From: Dyadobacter flavalbus
GTDB lineage: Bacteria; Bacteroidota; Bacteroidia; Cytophagales; Spirosomataceae
NCBI RefSeq assembly: GCF_006149045.1
Contig: NZ_VBSN01000027.1
Coordinates: 1 to 64,000, forward strand
Length of the DNA stretch: 64,000 nt
Reading direction: 5' to 3'
Of this stretch, positions 1 through 7,613 are shown piece by piece. The notes beneath the pieces are model-generated. The model was not told the DNA's origin, made no database searches, and was given only the letters and a program-made list of their open reading frames with translations. The position numbers and the translations under genes are program-made. How positions within the stretch are numbered: position 1 is the first letter of the stretch; the number at the start of each line of letters is the position of its first letter.

Positions 1-60
1 GATAGGCTGCAGGTATACGTGTGGAAACACATTCAGCTGAGCAGTACTAATTACCCAACA
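1..60 (+). rRNA. 23S ribosomal RNA, 3' end (partial)
   Basis: The first 60 bases match the conserved 3' terminus of bacterial 23S rRNA as it appears in Bacteroidota: GATAGGCTGCAGGT followed by the GAGCAGTACTAATTACCC block. The gene enters from outside the window and its exact 3' end is uncertain by several bases. A 5S gene on the same strand about 310 bases further on confirms the end of an rRNA operon. Confidence 0.93.
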
Positions 61-371
61 GCTTGCAGCAAATCATATCTTTAAACATCTTCTTCTCTTC
101 TGCTTCCAATATGACATGAAAAAAGGATGAAAAGGATAAAGGACGAAAGCATAAAGGGTACAGACCTTTCCTGCATGCTCCTTGCCGCCTCTCCTGCTTC
201 TTAAAGACCTTGTTGGTGGCTATTGGCCTGGACGGTGCGGCGATCCGCTTCACTGATCTTCCAAAAACCACAGTAAACCAGCAAAAGAGCTTGTTGGTGG
301 CTATTGGGACGGCCGGGGTCGCGACCGACTTCACCTCTTCCCCTAGCAACATAATAAACCAGCAAAAGAGC
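61..371 (+). other. 23S-5S spacer with a 5S-derived repeat array
   Basis: This spacer of about 310 bases is longer than usual for a 23S-5S gap. The first 140 bases show nothing recognisable beyond purine-rich tracts. The rest holds two partial copies of the start of the 5S gene, described separately. No tRNA is seen. The minus-strand reading frame across the spacer, with repeated PIATNK blocks, is a by-product of the 81-base (27-codon) period and is not called as a gene. Confidence 0.7.
210..371 (+). repeat. Two degenerate 5S rRNA 5'-end copies, 81-base tandem period
   Basis: The 17-mer TTGTTGGTGGCTATTGG occurs at 210, 291 and 372, an exact 81-base spacing, and the third copy is the start of the functional 5S gene. 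Both upstream units end in the same block (TAAACCAGCAAAAGAGC). Unit 2 also keeps the 5S segment TTCACCTCTTCCC, and unit 1 a diverged form of it. In both units this segment lies 39 bases from the unit start, against 24 in 5S, so each carries about 15 extra GC-rich bases. In unit 2 this stretch includes the palindrome GGTCGCGACC at 317-326. The units lack the 5S 3' half and cannot fold as 5S. Confidence 0.85.
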
Positions 372-485
<114 letters not shown>

Positions 486-494
486 TACCATTAC

Positions 495-528
495 AAAAAG
501 ACCATCCCAATCAGATGGTCTTTTTCTT
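495..528 (+). terminator. Intrinsic terminator of the rRNA operon
   Basis: An 11-base-pair stem (AAAAAGACCAT at 495-505 with ATGGTCTTTTT at 515-525) closes a 9-base loop and ends in a T tract, ten bases after the 5S gene. Confidence 0.9.
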
Positions 529-538
529 TGCATCACAC

Positions 539-570
539 CACGAAGCCCATCTGTACAGATGGGCTTCGTG
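539..570. repeat. Perfect 32-base palindrome
   Basis: CACGAAGCCCATCTGTACAG and its continuation to 570 form a perfect inverted repeat with 16-base arms and no spacer, centred on GTAC. It lies just behind the rRNA terminator. No T tract follows, so it is not a standard second terminator. It may be a cruciform-forming or transcription-end element, or the edge of the mobile region that follows. Confidence 0.8.
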
Positions 571-655
571 CGTTAACAGACCGATAAAAGAAAAGCACAG
601 CTTTTGGGAAGCAGTCCGAAAAGTTGGGGGCGACAAAAAAAGTAGTTGTTTTGTA

Positions 656-1000
656 ATGTATCAATATTGAATGCATTGCAATAGTCTTATCAAGCCTTAG
701 TCTGTTTCTTACTACCGGAGGGCATCCTCGAATATTTTTAGCTTTCCGAAATTGTTGAAGGCTTAACTGGCCTTAACATCTACCTGAAAGAAAAAATTGA
801 TCCTCCTTTCGAATACAAAGATCAAAAATTAGAGTCCAAAGGCTTTTTGCCAGAAATCTATATTCAGGACTTCCCCATACGTAATCAAAAGTTATGCTCT
901 GTATCAAGCGTCGGCGCTGGGAAGTCAAGGACACTTGTGAGATTATTAGTAGGGACTGGAATGTAGTGTAACAGTGAACTCGAATGACCAAAGAATACAA
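656..1000 (+). pseudogene. ISAon1-family small ORF / transposase N-terminal part, broken
   Basis: Read in shifting frames from the ATG at 656, the DNA encodes recognisable parts of the small protein that precedes the ISAon1-family transposase: LLLPEGILEYF (with a stop in place of one residue), GLNIYLKEK, ESKGFLPEIYIQDFPIRNQK and KRRRWEVKD. At least four stops or frameshifts interrupt it, the first four codons after the start. The family protein is thought to be a DNA-binding helper of the transposase. The identification rests on remembered family sequence, and the copy is certainly not functional. Confidence 0.6.
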
Positions 1001-1044
1001 TGATTTTTAAAAGGGTTGTATTGACAATCACCCGGTAAGTTGCT

Positions 1045-1386
1045 CCCAGTTAGGCAAATACTTTCATTTGGACGGCAAACAATTGCAGCAACCGTATAAG
1101 GACCATATCGGTGATTACAAAGACTGGAACCAGCGTACGTATGCTGCTGAGTGGCTTATGTACCCAGAAAATACCGGTCCGTATTTAAGCATTGATGAAA
1201 CTTTACTCTGTAATGGCGAACTGTACTCTATTGTAATCAATAAGGCCGCTAAGTGTCGGAAAAGCTCATTAGTGGCTGTGGTGAAAGGTACGCAAGCCAG
1301 CTCGGTCATTGAAGTTTTGAGAAAGATCCCAATACACATACACGGTAAGGTACGGGAAGTGACGCTGGACCTGTCCGTCAGTATGG
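1045..1386 (+). pseudogene. ISAon1-family transposase, N-terminal half (truncated)
   Basis: An open stretch encodes LDGKQLQQPYKDHIGDYKDW, then PENTGPYLSIDETLL and a block ending in VREVTLDLS. SIDET carries the first catalytic Asp of the DDE transposase and the LDLS segment is the second conserved Asp region. The reading frame is lost at about 1386, where the IS110 element begins, and resumes at 2720. Only about a third of the enzyme is in this piece. The rest lies beyond the insertion and is itself interrupted by stops. Confidence 0.75.
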
Positions 1387-1449
1387 CGGCCGCCTTTTAG
1401 ATTTGTAGTAGATTAAAATTCCAAGATTTAGTATTTTCAATAAAAGTAA

Positions 1450-1619
1450 ATAGAGCGGGTTTTCCTATGCGGCCGCAGAGCTTTACTCTATGCACGGATT
1501 CAGGTCCCGCTCTATCTTATTACTTACCAGATCTCAACTAGGTCGCCGGTGCGATGGAAATGAGGGCAAAATCCATTAGTAAGCGGGGCGCCCCGTGGCG
1601 TGTTGAGGTAATAGGTAAG
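1450..1619 (+). ncRNA. Candidate IS110 bridge RNA region (two stem-loops)
   Basis: Upstream of the IS110 transposase the DNA can fold into two successive long-loop hairpins. The first pairs 1450-1459 (ATAGAGCGGG) with 1506-1515 (CCCGCTCTAT). The second pairs 1523-1528 with 1614-1619 (CTTACC/GGTAAG) and 1533-1538 with 1602-1607 (CTCAAC/GTTGAG). Two internal-loop hairpins in the left end are the hallmark of the IS110-group bridge RNA. The first loop holds GCGGCCGC (1469-1476), also found at the left junction (1386-1393). The second holds ATGGAAAT (1554-1561), also found near the right end (2704-2711). Guide pairing in the known geometry could not be shown. This is an inference from position and fold. 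Confidence 0.45.
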
Positions 1620-1648
1620 TTTTAAACAACTCTTAAACTTGATACTTT

Positions 1649-2700
1649 ATGGAAATCATACATTTTATTGGAATTGATATTTCTAAATCCATATTGGACT
1701 GGGCAGTTTACACACCTCCAAAAGGAATTATCTTTCAAACTCAATCGGCAAACTCGGAAGAAGGCATCAAAGCTACAATCAAAACCATCAAAGCTTTGTC
1801 CAATTTTGAAATTTTAAAATCGGTTTGGTGTATGGAGCACAACGCGCGGTGTCCGCAGGGATCTATAATGCTCATTTACTAAGTTCTCTTCACAAATTAC
1901 ATTATCCCATTTGGTTAAAAAACAGTCTTCAAATCAAAAGATCCGGAGGATTGCAAAGGGGCAAAGATGACGCAATTGATGCCGTCAGGATTGCTCATTA
2001 CGCATTCCGTTTTAAAGACAAAATCAGGATTTGGCCGCCACCTCAAATTATTCAACAATTAGCTGCTTTGAGTGCTCTACGTGATAGATTATTCTAAGTG
2101 AAGCATCAATTGCAGCATCCGCTTAATGAGCAGGACCGGGCTGCCGACGCAGTCGTTCATTGGATTATCTCTTCAAAAGTAGCTTTGTAAAGCTTGTGAG
2201 GCGTCCTTAAAAGCGATTAATACTGATCTTGAAAAGGTGGATAATCAAATAAAAGAACTCAGAGAAAATGATCCTCATCTCAAAGCACTTTTTGAATTTA
2301 TTATCGCCCGGCGGCTCGGTTCTGTACCTGGCATAGGTGTGGTTACAGCATCTGAGATAATCTTGGCAACAAATGAATTTACTACCATTAGTGAACCAAA
2401 AAAATTAGCCTGTCATGCGGGAGTAGCACCTTTTGAACAACAGTCAGGTACCAGTGTCAGAGGAAAGACCAGCGTTAATCATCACTCAAGAAAACGACAT
2501 AAAAGTCTATTTCATTTGGCAGCTATGTCTTCGGTTAAAGTAAAAGGCGAGATTCGAGATTATGATATGAGGAAAGTTGCCGAGGGGAAAAACAAATGCT
2601 TGTGCTAAATGCAGTCCGAAATAAATTAATTCACCGCGTTTGCGCAGTAGTACATAAAAAACAAAAATATGACAAAAATTATGTACTAAAACTTGTTTAA
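1649..2700 (+). pseudogene. IS110-family transposase, frameshifted
   Basis: The product starts MEIIHFIGIDISKSILDWAVY, the RuvC-like DEDD start of IS110 transposases. It continues with a KDDAIDAVRIAHYA block and ends with the C-terminal SVPGIGVVTASEIILATNEF region and the LACHAGVAPFEQQSGTS serine domain. It is broken in at least four places: a GC-rich insertion at about 1842-1857, a stop at 2095-2097, scrambled sequence at 2100-2236, and a one-base deletion near 2597. The last piece reads to the TAA at 2698-2700. The family recombines through a bridge-RNA-guided mechanism. This copy cannot encode a complete enzyme. Confidence 0.85.
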
Positions 2701-2720
2701 ACCATGGAAATCCGCGCGGG

Positions 2721-3111
2721 ATTGATCGTAAGCCGGTTTTTTCCAAAGGCTTCAAAGGTCATCGACCGCTTCCATGTATAAAAACTGGCCTTTGAAGCCG
2801 TCCAGGAAATTAGAATTTAACATCGTTAGCAGGCTTTGGATCAAGAGATTCAAGCTATTGAAATCGCTAGGCAATCGGGTTTGGTTTACCAGCCTGAGAT
2901 TATTGACAATGCAGATGCATTAAAACAGCTGCTGGTGAGGAGCAGGTACTTGCTATTGAAGCATCATGACAAATGGACGGCTTCACAAGTGCAACGTTTC
3001 AGGCTACTTTTCGAGCGTTACTCGCTTATCAAGCAGGCTCATCAGTTTCCAGGAACGCTGGCTCAAGTTCGCCGGAATCTCCAACCAGAGTTCATCTTCG
3101 AAAAATTTTGA
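2721..3111 (+). pseudogene. ISAon1-family transposase, central/C-terminal part, broken
   Basis: Directly after the IS110 element the ISAon1 frame resumes as LIVSRFFPKASKVIDRFHV, then a stop, KLAFEAVQEIRI, two more stops, and an open stretch from about 2836 to 3111. That stretch contains ALDQEIQAIEIARQSG, LLVRSRYLLLKHHDKWT and LLFERYSLIKQA. The order and content match the part of ISAon1-family transposases after the second catalytic Asp. The reading frame ends at TGA 3109-3111, before the usual C-terminal domain. Confidence 0.75.
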
Positions 3112-3838
3112 ATTAACTTTTATTGACTGAATGGGCGGATTAAAGCTATAATGGCAACCTTGGCAATATATACGCTATTACAGCTCGTATGAAGGTTAAA
3201 ACTGCTATTAAGGATCTTGTAAAATTTCCTAATGGTTATACAAAAAAGTACCTGAAATAACCTTAGAAATAGCCAGTAGCATGTCTATGATTGCCAAACT
3301 ATGTTTTCTTGTAGGCAGTACGCATAACCGATTTATCTATGTACTAAAATTGACTGTGAAAGTCTTTCAAGAAATTGCATTGAAAATACACTGGTAAGTC
3401 TTGGATTACGAAAATGACGCTATTAAGCATGTAAAAGCTTCTCAAATAGAATATCAATCAGAAAGATAGACCAATGGTAATATCGTAAAATAATTAGGTA
3501 AGGAAAAGATATGTGTCGTATAAAATGCCTAACTCTTGGACTAACTGTTGAAAGAAGGGAAAATGTCAAGTTCTTTCTATATCGTCCTAGGTAGTTATAT
3601 GCTTAAACCAAGTTGCCTTACAAGTTTTTGATTTTATTCGGGAACAGCCTATTTATTCAGCAACAGCAGTACTAATGAACTAATTGCTTACAAGAAAGGA
3701 ATAGGAAGTGTTTATTATTCTATAATACGGCCTTATTTAGGCAACTTAGGAGTTGTTGCTAAAAGGCAGATATGCATTAAGTACAAAGCTCGATAAAGGC
3801 TGGTAAGAAAAAGTACTTTATTTAACTAAATAATCTGC
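3112..3838. other. AT-rich non-coding stretch with faint transposase traces
   Basis: No intact gene is seen. One short reading near 3545-3605 (KFFLYR, PR, stop, LYA, stop) resembles the extreme C-terminus of ISAon1-family transposases. A segment at about 3175-3260 can be read as AITARMKVKTAIKDLVKF but was not recognised. Many stops occur in every frame. It is most likely decayed mobile DNA between the IS remnants and the first intact core gene, dxs. Confidence 0.5.
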
Positions 3839-5782
3839 TTACAGCGAAAATAGATTCAACGTACTTTTAGCATTCAGAAACTCTACAACGGACTTCATAA
3901 TTCCTGTTACATCTATACCACATTCCTTATATAATTCGTGAGGTTCTCCGTGTTCGATGATGGTATCTGCTATGCCAAGTCTCTTTACCTTGGTATTGTA
4001 TTCTTTATCGGCCATAAATTCAATTACAGCGCTTCCAAATCCTCCTTGCAGGCATCCGTCTTCAAGTGTAATAATTCGGTCGAATGAAGCAAATATTTCA
4101 TGTAAAAGGGATTCGTCCAACGGTTTTGCAAAACGCATGTCATATAAAGCTGCTGATATGCCTTGTTTTTCTAGTTGAACGCAGGCTTGTTCAGCATAAT
4201 TTCCTAATGGACCAAAGGACAAAATGGCTATATCTTCACCATCTTTCACTTTTCTGCCTTTTCCAATTTGCACTTCCTCAAATGGATAATTCCATTGCGG
4301 CATAACACCTGTGCCTCTTGGATACCTTATGGTAAGTGCATATTTTCCGGATTGAAATGAATCCAGCTGAGCCGTGTACATCATATTTCTGAGCTCCTGT
4401 TCATTCATCGGAGAAGCAACGATCATGTTCGGGATGCAACGCATGTATGCAATGTCATAAACTCCGTGATGTGTTGGTCCGTCAGCACCCACAAGGCCGG
4501 CTCTGTCCAGACAAAATATAACCGGAAGCTCCTGAATACACACGTCATGAATCACCTGATCATATGCCCTTTGCATAAACGTGGAATATATGTTGCAAAA
4601 TACAACTTCACCGCGCGTTGCCATTCCTGCTGAAAAAGTAACTGCATGCTGTTCGGCAATTCCAACGTCAAATGCTCGGTCCGGAATTTCATTCATCATG
4701 ATGTTCAATGAAGAACCAGAAGGCATTGCCGGGGTTACACCGACGATTTTTGGATTTTGCTTTGCCAGTTCAACGATCGTATTTCCAAATACATCCTGAT
4801 ACTTCGGAGCTTGCGGACTATCGTAAACCTTTTTCTTGATTTCCCCGGTAATCTTGTCAAAAATGCCAGGCGCATGCCATTTGGTCTGGTCCTTTTCTGC
4901 CGGACCATAACCTTTTCCTTTAATTGTGAGACAATGCAAAAGTTTTGGTCCGGGAATGCTTTTAAGATCCTTTAAAACATCCGTAAGATGGCTTATATCA
5001 TTTCCGTCAATCGGACCGAAGTAACGCAAGCCAAGTGACTCAAAAAGGTTGCTTTGACGAAGAATGGCCGTTTTCATAACGGCTTCAACTTTTGAAACAA
5101 TTTCCTGGGCACTTTTCCCGAAATTGCTCATTTTTCCCAGCATATTCCAGACTTCATCCCTCAGCTTGTTATAAGTCTGGGAAGTGGTAATATCCGTCAG
5201 GTATTCCTTCAATGCACCGACATTCGGATCAATGGCCATGCAATTATCATTCAGTATGATAAGCAGATTGGAATCCGTAGCTCCTGCATGATTCATACCT
5301 TCAAACGCCATTCCGGCCGTCATGGCACCATCACCGATTACAGCAATATGCTGGCGCTCATAATTATTTTCCAATGCAGATGCAACAGCCATTCCCAAAG
5401 CAGCCGAGATGCTCGTAGAGGAATGTCCTACGCCAAATGCATCATATATGCTTTCTTTACGTTTCGGAAATCCGGAAATTCCTCCGTAAGTCCGGTTTGA
5501 ATGAAAATCATTACGTCTACCGGTAAGAATCTTGTGTCCGTAAGCCTGATGGCCGACATCCCACACAAGCTGATCATCAGGCGTGTTAAATACGTAGTGC
5601 AGGGCAACAGACAATTCTACTACACCAAGGCTTGCTCCAAAATGTCCTCCGTAAACAGAAACGTTATCAATGATAAACTGGCGTAATTCATTACAGACCT
5701 GCGGAAGTTGTGAACTGTCCAGTTTTCGTAAATCTGCGGGAGAATCAATTTTAGATAATAGTTTTCCAGGTGTAATAAGCAT
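3839..5782 (-). CDS. dxs: 1-deoxy-D-xylulose-5-phosphate synthase
   Basis: Dxs condenses pyruvate and glyceraldehyde 3-phosphate into DXP, the first step of the MEP isoprenoid pathway, using thiamine diphosphate. The 647-residue product has the family length. It shows the ThDP start region (WDVGHQAYGHKILTGR), the GDGAMTAGMAFEGMNHAG motif with the Mg/ThDP ligand NDN (LLIILNDNCMAI), and the transketolase pyrimidine domain with the DVGIAEQHAVTFSAGMA motif. A C-terminal domain follows (GCLQGGFGSAV). The ATG at 5782 fits the family N-terminus. It is the last gene of a same-strand run with the two rhomboids, and its stop lies next to decayed mobile DNA. The later MEP enzyme dxr is also in the window. 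Confidence 0.98.
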   Translation of the reverse strand: MLITPGKLLSKIDSPADLRKLDSSQLPQVCNELRQFIIDNVSVYGGHFGASLGVVELSVALHYVFNTPDDQLVWDVGHQAYGHKILTGRRNDFHSNRTYGGISGFPKRKESIYDAFGVGHSSTSISAALGMAVASALENNYERQHIAVIGDGAMTAGMAFEGMNHAGATDSNLLIILNDNCMAIDPNVGALKEYLTDITTSQTYNKLRDEVWNMLGKMSNFGKSAQEIVSKVEAVMKTAILRQSNLFESLGLRYFGPIDGNDISHLTDVLKDLKSIPGPKLLHCLTIKGKGYGPAEKDQTKWHAPGIFDKITGEIKKKVYDSPQAPKYQDVFGNTIVELAKQNPKIVGVTPAMPSGSSLNIMMNEIPDRAFDVGIAEQHAVTFSAGMATRGEVVFCNIYSTFMQRAYDQVIHDVCIQELPVIFCLDRAGLVGADGPTHHGVYDIAYMRCIPNMIVASPMNEQELRNMMYTAQLDSFQSGKYALTIRYPRGTGVMPQWNYPFEEVQIGKGRKVKDGEDIAILSFGPLGNYAEQACVQLEKQGISAALYDMRFAKPLDESLLHEIFASFDRIITLEDGCLQGGFGSAVIEFMADKEYNTKVKRLGIADTIIEHGEPHELYKECGIDVTGIMKSVVEFLNAKSTLNLFSL

Positions 5783-5854
5783 AGTGAGGTTATTAAAATC
5801 AGATTATTGAAACCTGCTGAAAATACAATTTTACGTATAGGATTGAACCTGATC

Positions 5855-6769
5855 TTACTTTTGCTGGCTCGCCTTGAACAGCTTTTGCTTTTCTTCTCTT
5901 GTAAGACTTTCATAACCGGATCTTGAAATTTTGTCCAGAATCGAGTCTATTTCAATTTGATCAGGTGCTTCTATGGTTCCCGAAGATGAAGCGGAATATA
6001 CATTTGTATTGCGGTAAACCTGCCGCTCGCGGTAAGTGACCTGCATGGAAGGACGCTTTCGAAAAAGACGTGACCAGCTGTTTACAATGGCATAAATAGG
6101 CTTTCCAAGATCAGTTCCGTTTTGCAGCAGTTTGATAAATACATAACCTATAACTGCTCCGGCAAGATGAGAAAGGTTTCCGCCGGCATTTTCACCCAGA
6201 CTTTGTGCCAGGGAAAGGATAATGTAAAAAAGTGCAATGAATTTGATCCGGATCGGACCCAGGAAAATAAGATTGAATGTATAGTTCGGAAGCAAAGTCG
6301 ATGCACCGACTGCAACTGAAAATGCTGCCGCAGAAGCACCCAGCATTCTGGAATCCTGAATTTGCGACTGAAAATAAGGCAGAACATTGTATAAAACCAT
6401 GTAAATAACGCCGCCCGCTATCCCGCCAAGCATATAAAGCGCTATAACCCGCTTTGCACCCAGATATTCATCCACAAGTTTTCCAAACCAGTAAAGGAAA
6501 AGCATGTTGAACAAAATATGGAAAATATCTTCGTGTGTAAAAAAGTAGGTTAATAATGTCCAGGGCTTGTGTATAAACTCGTTTGTGGAAGCAGGAAGCT
6601 TCAAGGTATCAAGAACGGCGTAATATACATTCGAGGATTGTGAGAGCGTAAGAATGATCTTCAGGAGCAGCAGTACCAGAAATACTGCCGTATTGATCAG
6701 GATTATTTTGACGAGTGCATTTTCCGATTTAGCAAACTCCCTTTTAACGTCATCTATAATATTGCTCAT
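5855..6769 (-). CDS. Rhomboid family intramembrane serine protease (first of a pair)
   Basis: The 304-residue product has a six-helix rhomboid core in residues about 20-215 and a soluble tail of about 90 residues. The catalytic serine is Ser146 in GASAAAFSVAVG and the catalytic histidine is His201 in SHLAGAVIGY. The usual GxSG is GASA here, a small change next to the nucleophile. HEDIFHILFNMLFLYWFG is the conserved loop/TM2 region. Rhomboids cut substrate proteins inside the membrane, and the substrate is unknown. The start lies three bases after the stop of the second rhomboid gene, so the two are surely cotranscribed. The tail is rich in charged residues and its role is unclear. Confidence 0.93.
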   Translation of the reverse strand: MSNIIDDVKREFAKSENALVKIILINTAVFLVLLLLKIILTLSQSSNVYYAVLDTLKLPASTNEFIHKPWTLLTYFFTHEDIFHILFNMLFLYWFGKLVDEYLGAKRVIALYMLGGIAGGVIYMVLYNVLPYFQSQIQDSRMLGASAAAFSVAVGASTLLPNYTFNLIFLGPIRIKFIALFYIILSLAQSLGENAGGNLSHLAGAVIGYVFIKLLQNGTDLGKPIYAIVNSWSRLFRKRPSMQVTYRERQVYRNTNVYSASSSGTIEAPDQIEIDSILDKISRSGYESLTREEKQKLFKASQQK

Positions 6770-6772
6770 CTT

Positions 6773-7558
6773 TCAATAGAAATTTGTTTTTTGCGTACCC
6801 CAGTAACGCAGTAATATGTATGCAAATAGCATTCCCCCGATATGTGCAAAATGCGCAACATTGTCTGACTGAGCGTTTTGTATCCCCTCGTATAATTCAT
6901 ATAACCCGTAAAAAGCAACAAAATATTTCGCTTTTATAGGAAATGGAACGAAAAGCAGAAAAAGCTCGGTGTTTGGAAATAATAATCCAAACGCCATAAG
7001 TATGCCAAAAATTGCTCCCGAAGCCCCTACCAACGGCGTATTTATCAAACCTTGATAATACGAATTTACAAAATTAACACTTTGTTGAATATAGCTGGAA
7101 TTTGTCGGATTATCTTCAAATTTATTTACAAAATCAAGGCTGGCTTCATATATTCCTTTGGCATGTTTGCTCATGAAGTCAACCAATCCGTCCGGCGTCG
7201 GGTTCTGTGTATATATTTCAACAGCTTGTCTTACCTGGCTGTTTTCAAAATAATCAATTCCCGAAAACAGCATTCCTGCACCGATTCCTGTAAAGAAATA
7301 AAAGAAGAGAAATTTTTTAGGGCCCCAGACTCTTTCCAGCAGCGGACCAAACATGAACAAACCAAACATATTGCCGAGCAAGTGCCCGAAATTTGCATGA
7401 AGAAACATGTAGGTTACAAACTGAAAAGGCAGAAAGTCAGGTGAAAAAAGCGACCGTAGGGCAAATCCGTTCGTAAGATTCAGGGCATATTTATCAACTA
7501 TAAAAAACAGGATATTCAGTATAAGTAAATTCCTTACGGTAGGTGTAATGGCCAGCAT
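6773..7558 (-). CDS. Rhomboid family intramembrane serine protease (second of a pair)
   Basis: The 261-residue product begins with PTVRNLLILNILFF, a frequent rhomboid N-terminus in Bacteroidota. It has the HANFGHLLGNMFGLFMFG motif, Ser180 in VGASGAIFGILMAFG and His239 in HFAHIGGMLFAY, so the catalytic dyad is complete. A loop of about 60 residues (about 105-165), rich in polar residues, is inserted before the catalytic helix. It is the first gene of the pair. The 55-base gap to mutL upstream suggests a run mutL, rhomboid, rhomboid, dxs on one strand. The two rhomboids differ widely, so this is not a recent duplication. Confidence 0.93.
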   Translation of the reverse strand: MLAITPTVRNLLILNILFFIVDKYALNLTNGFALRSLFSPDFLPFQFVTYMFLHANFGHLLGNMFGLFMFGPLLERVWGPKKFLFFYFFTGIGAGMLFSGIDYFENSQVRQAVEIYTQNPTPDGLVDFMSKHAKGIYEASLDFVNKFEDNPTNSSYIQQSVNFVNSYYQGLINTPLVGASGAIFGILMAFGLLFPNTELFLLFVPFPIKAKYFVAFYGLYELYEGIQNAQSDNVAHFAHIGGMLFAYILLRYWGTQKTNFY

Positions 7559-7613
7559 ATTTTATTAGAATCAATGATTTATTTAATAACTACGCGCCTT
7601 ATCATTTTGTTCT

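Larger units (their letters stand above)
1385..2719 (+). mobile_element. IS110-family element (decayed), inserted in the ISAon1 transposase
   Basis: The limits come from frame reconstruction. Joining the left flank up to GG at 1385-1386 directly to GATTGATCG at 2720 restores an unbroken ISAon1 frame (S-M-G-L-I-V-S-R-F-F-P-K-A). GG at 1385-1386 and at 2718-2719 would then be the shared core dinucleotide. The resulting length of about 1.33 kb is normal for IS110 elements. There are no terminal inverted repeats and no long target duplication, as expected for this family. About 260 non-coding bases precede the transposase, the place of the bridge RNA in the IS110 group. Confidence 0.7.
656..3605 (+). 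mobile_element. Decayed ISAon1-family insertion sequence, split by an IS110 element
   Basis: Translation in several frames recovers pieces of an ISAon1-family (ISL3-like, DDE) transposase spread over about 3 kb. There is a first small protein at 656-1000, the catalytic start at about 1045-1386, the DRFHV region and middle part from 2720 to 3111, and a probable C-terminus near 3545-3605 (FFLYR then LYA, stop). All pieces contain stops or frameshifts. An IS110-family element sits in the gap 1387-2717. The outer ends of the ISAon1 element were not located, so these limits are those of recognisable coding remnants only. Confidence 0.7.

Noticed and set aside
1584..1595. CGGGGCGCCCCG palindrome as an independent element
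   Set aside because: It lies inside the second stem-loop of the IS110 left end and is better seen as part of that structure.
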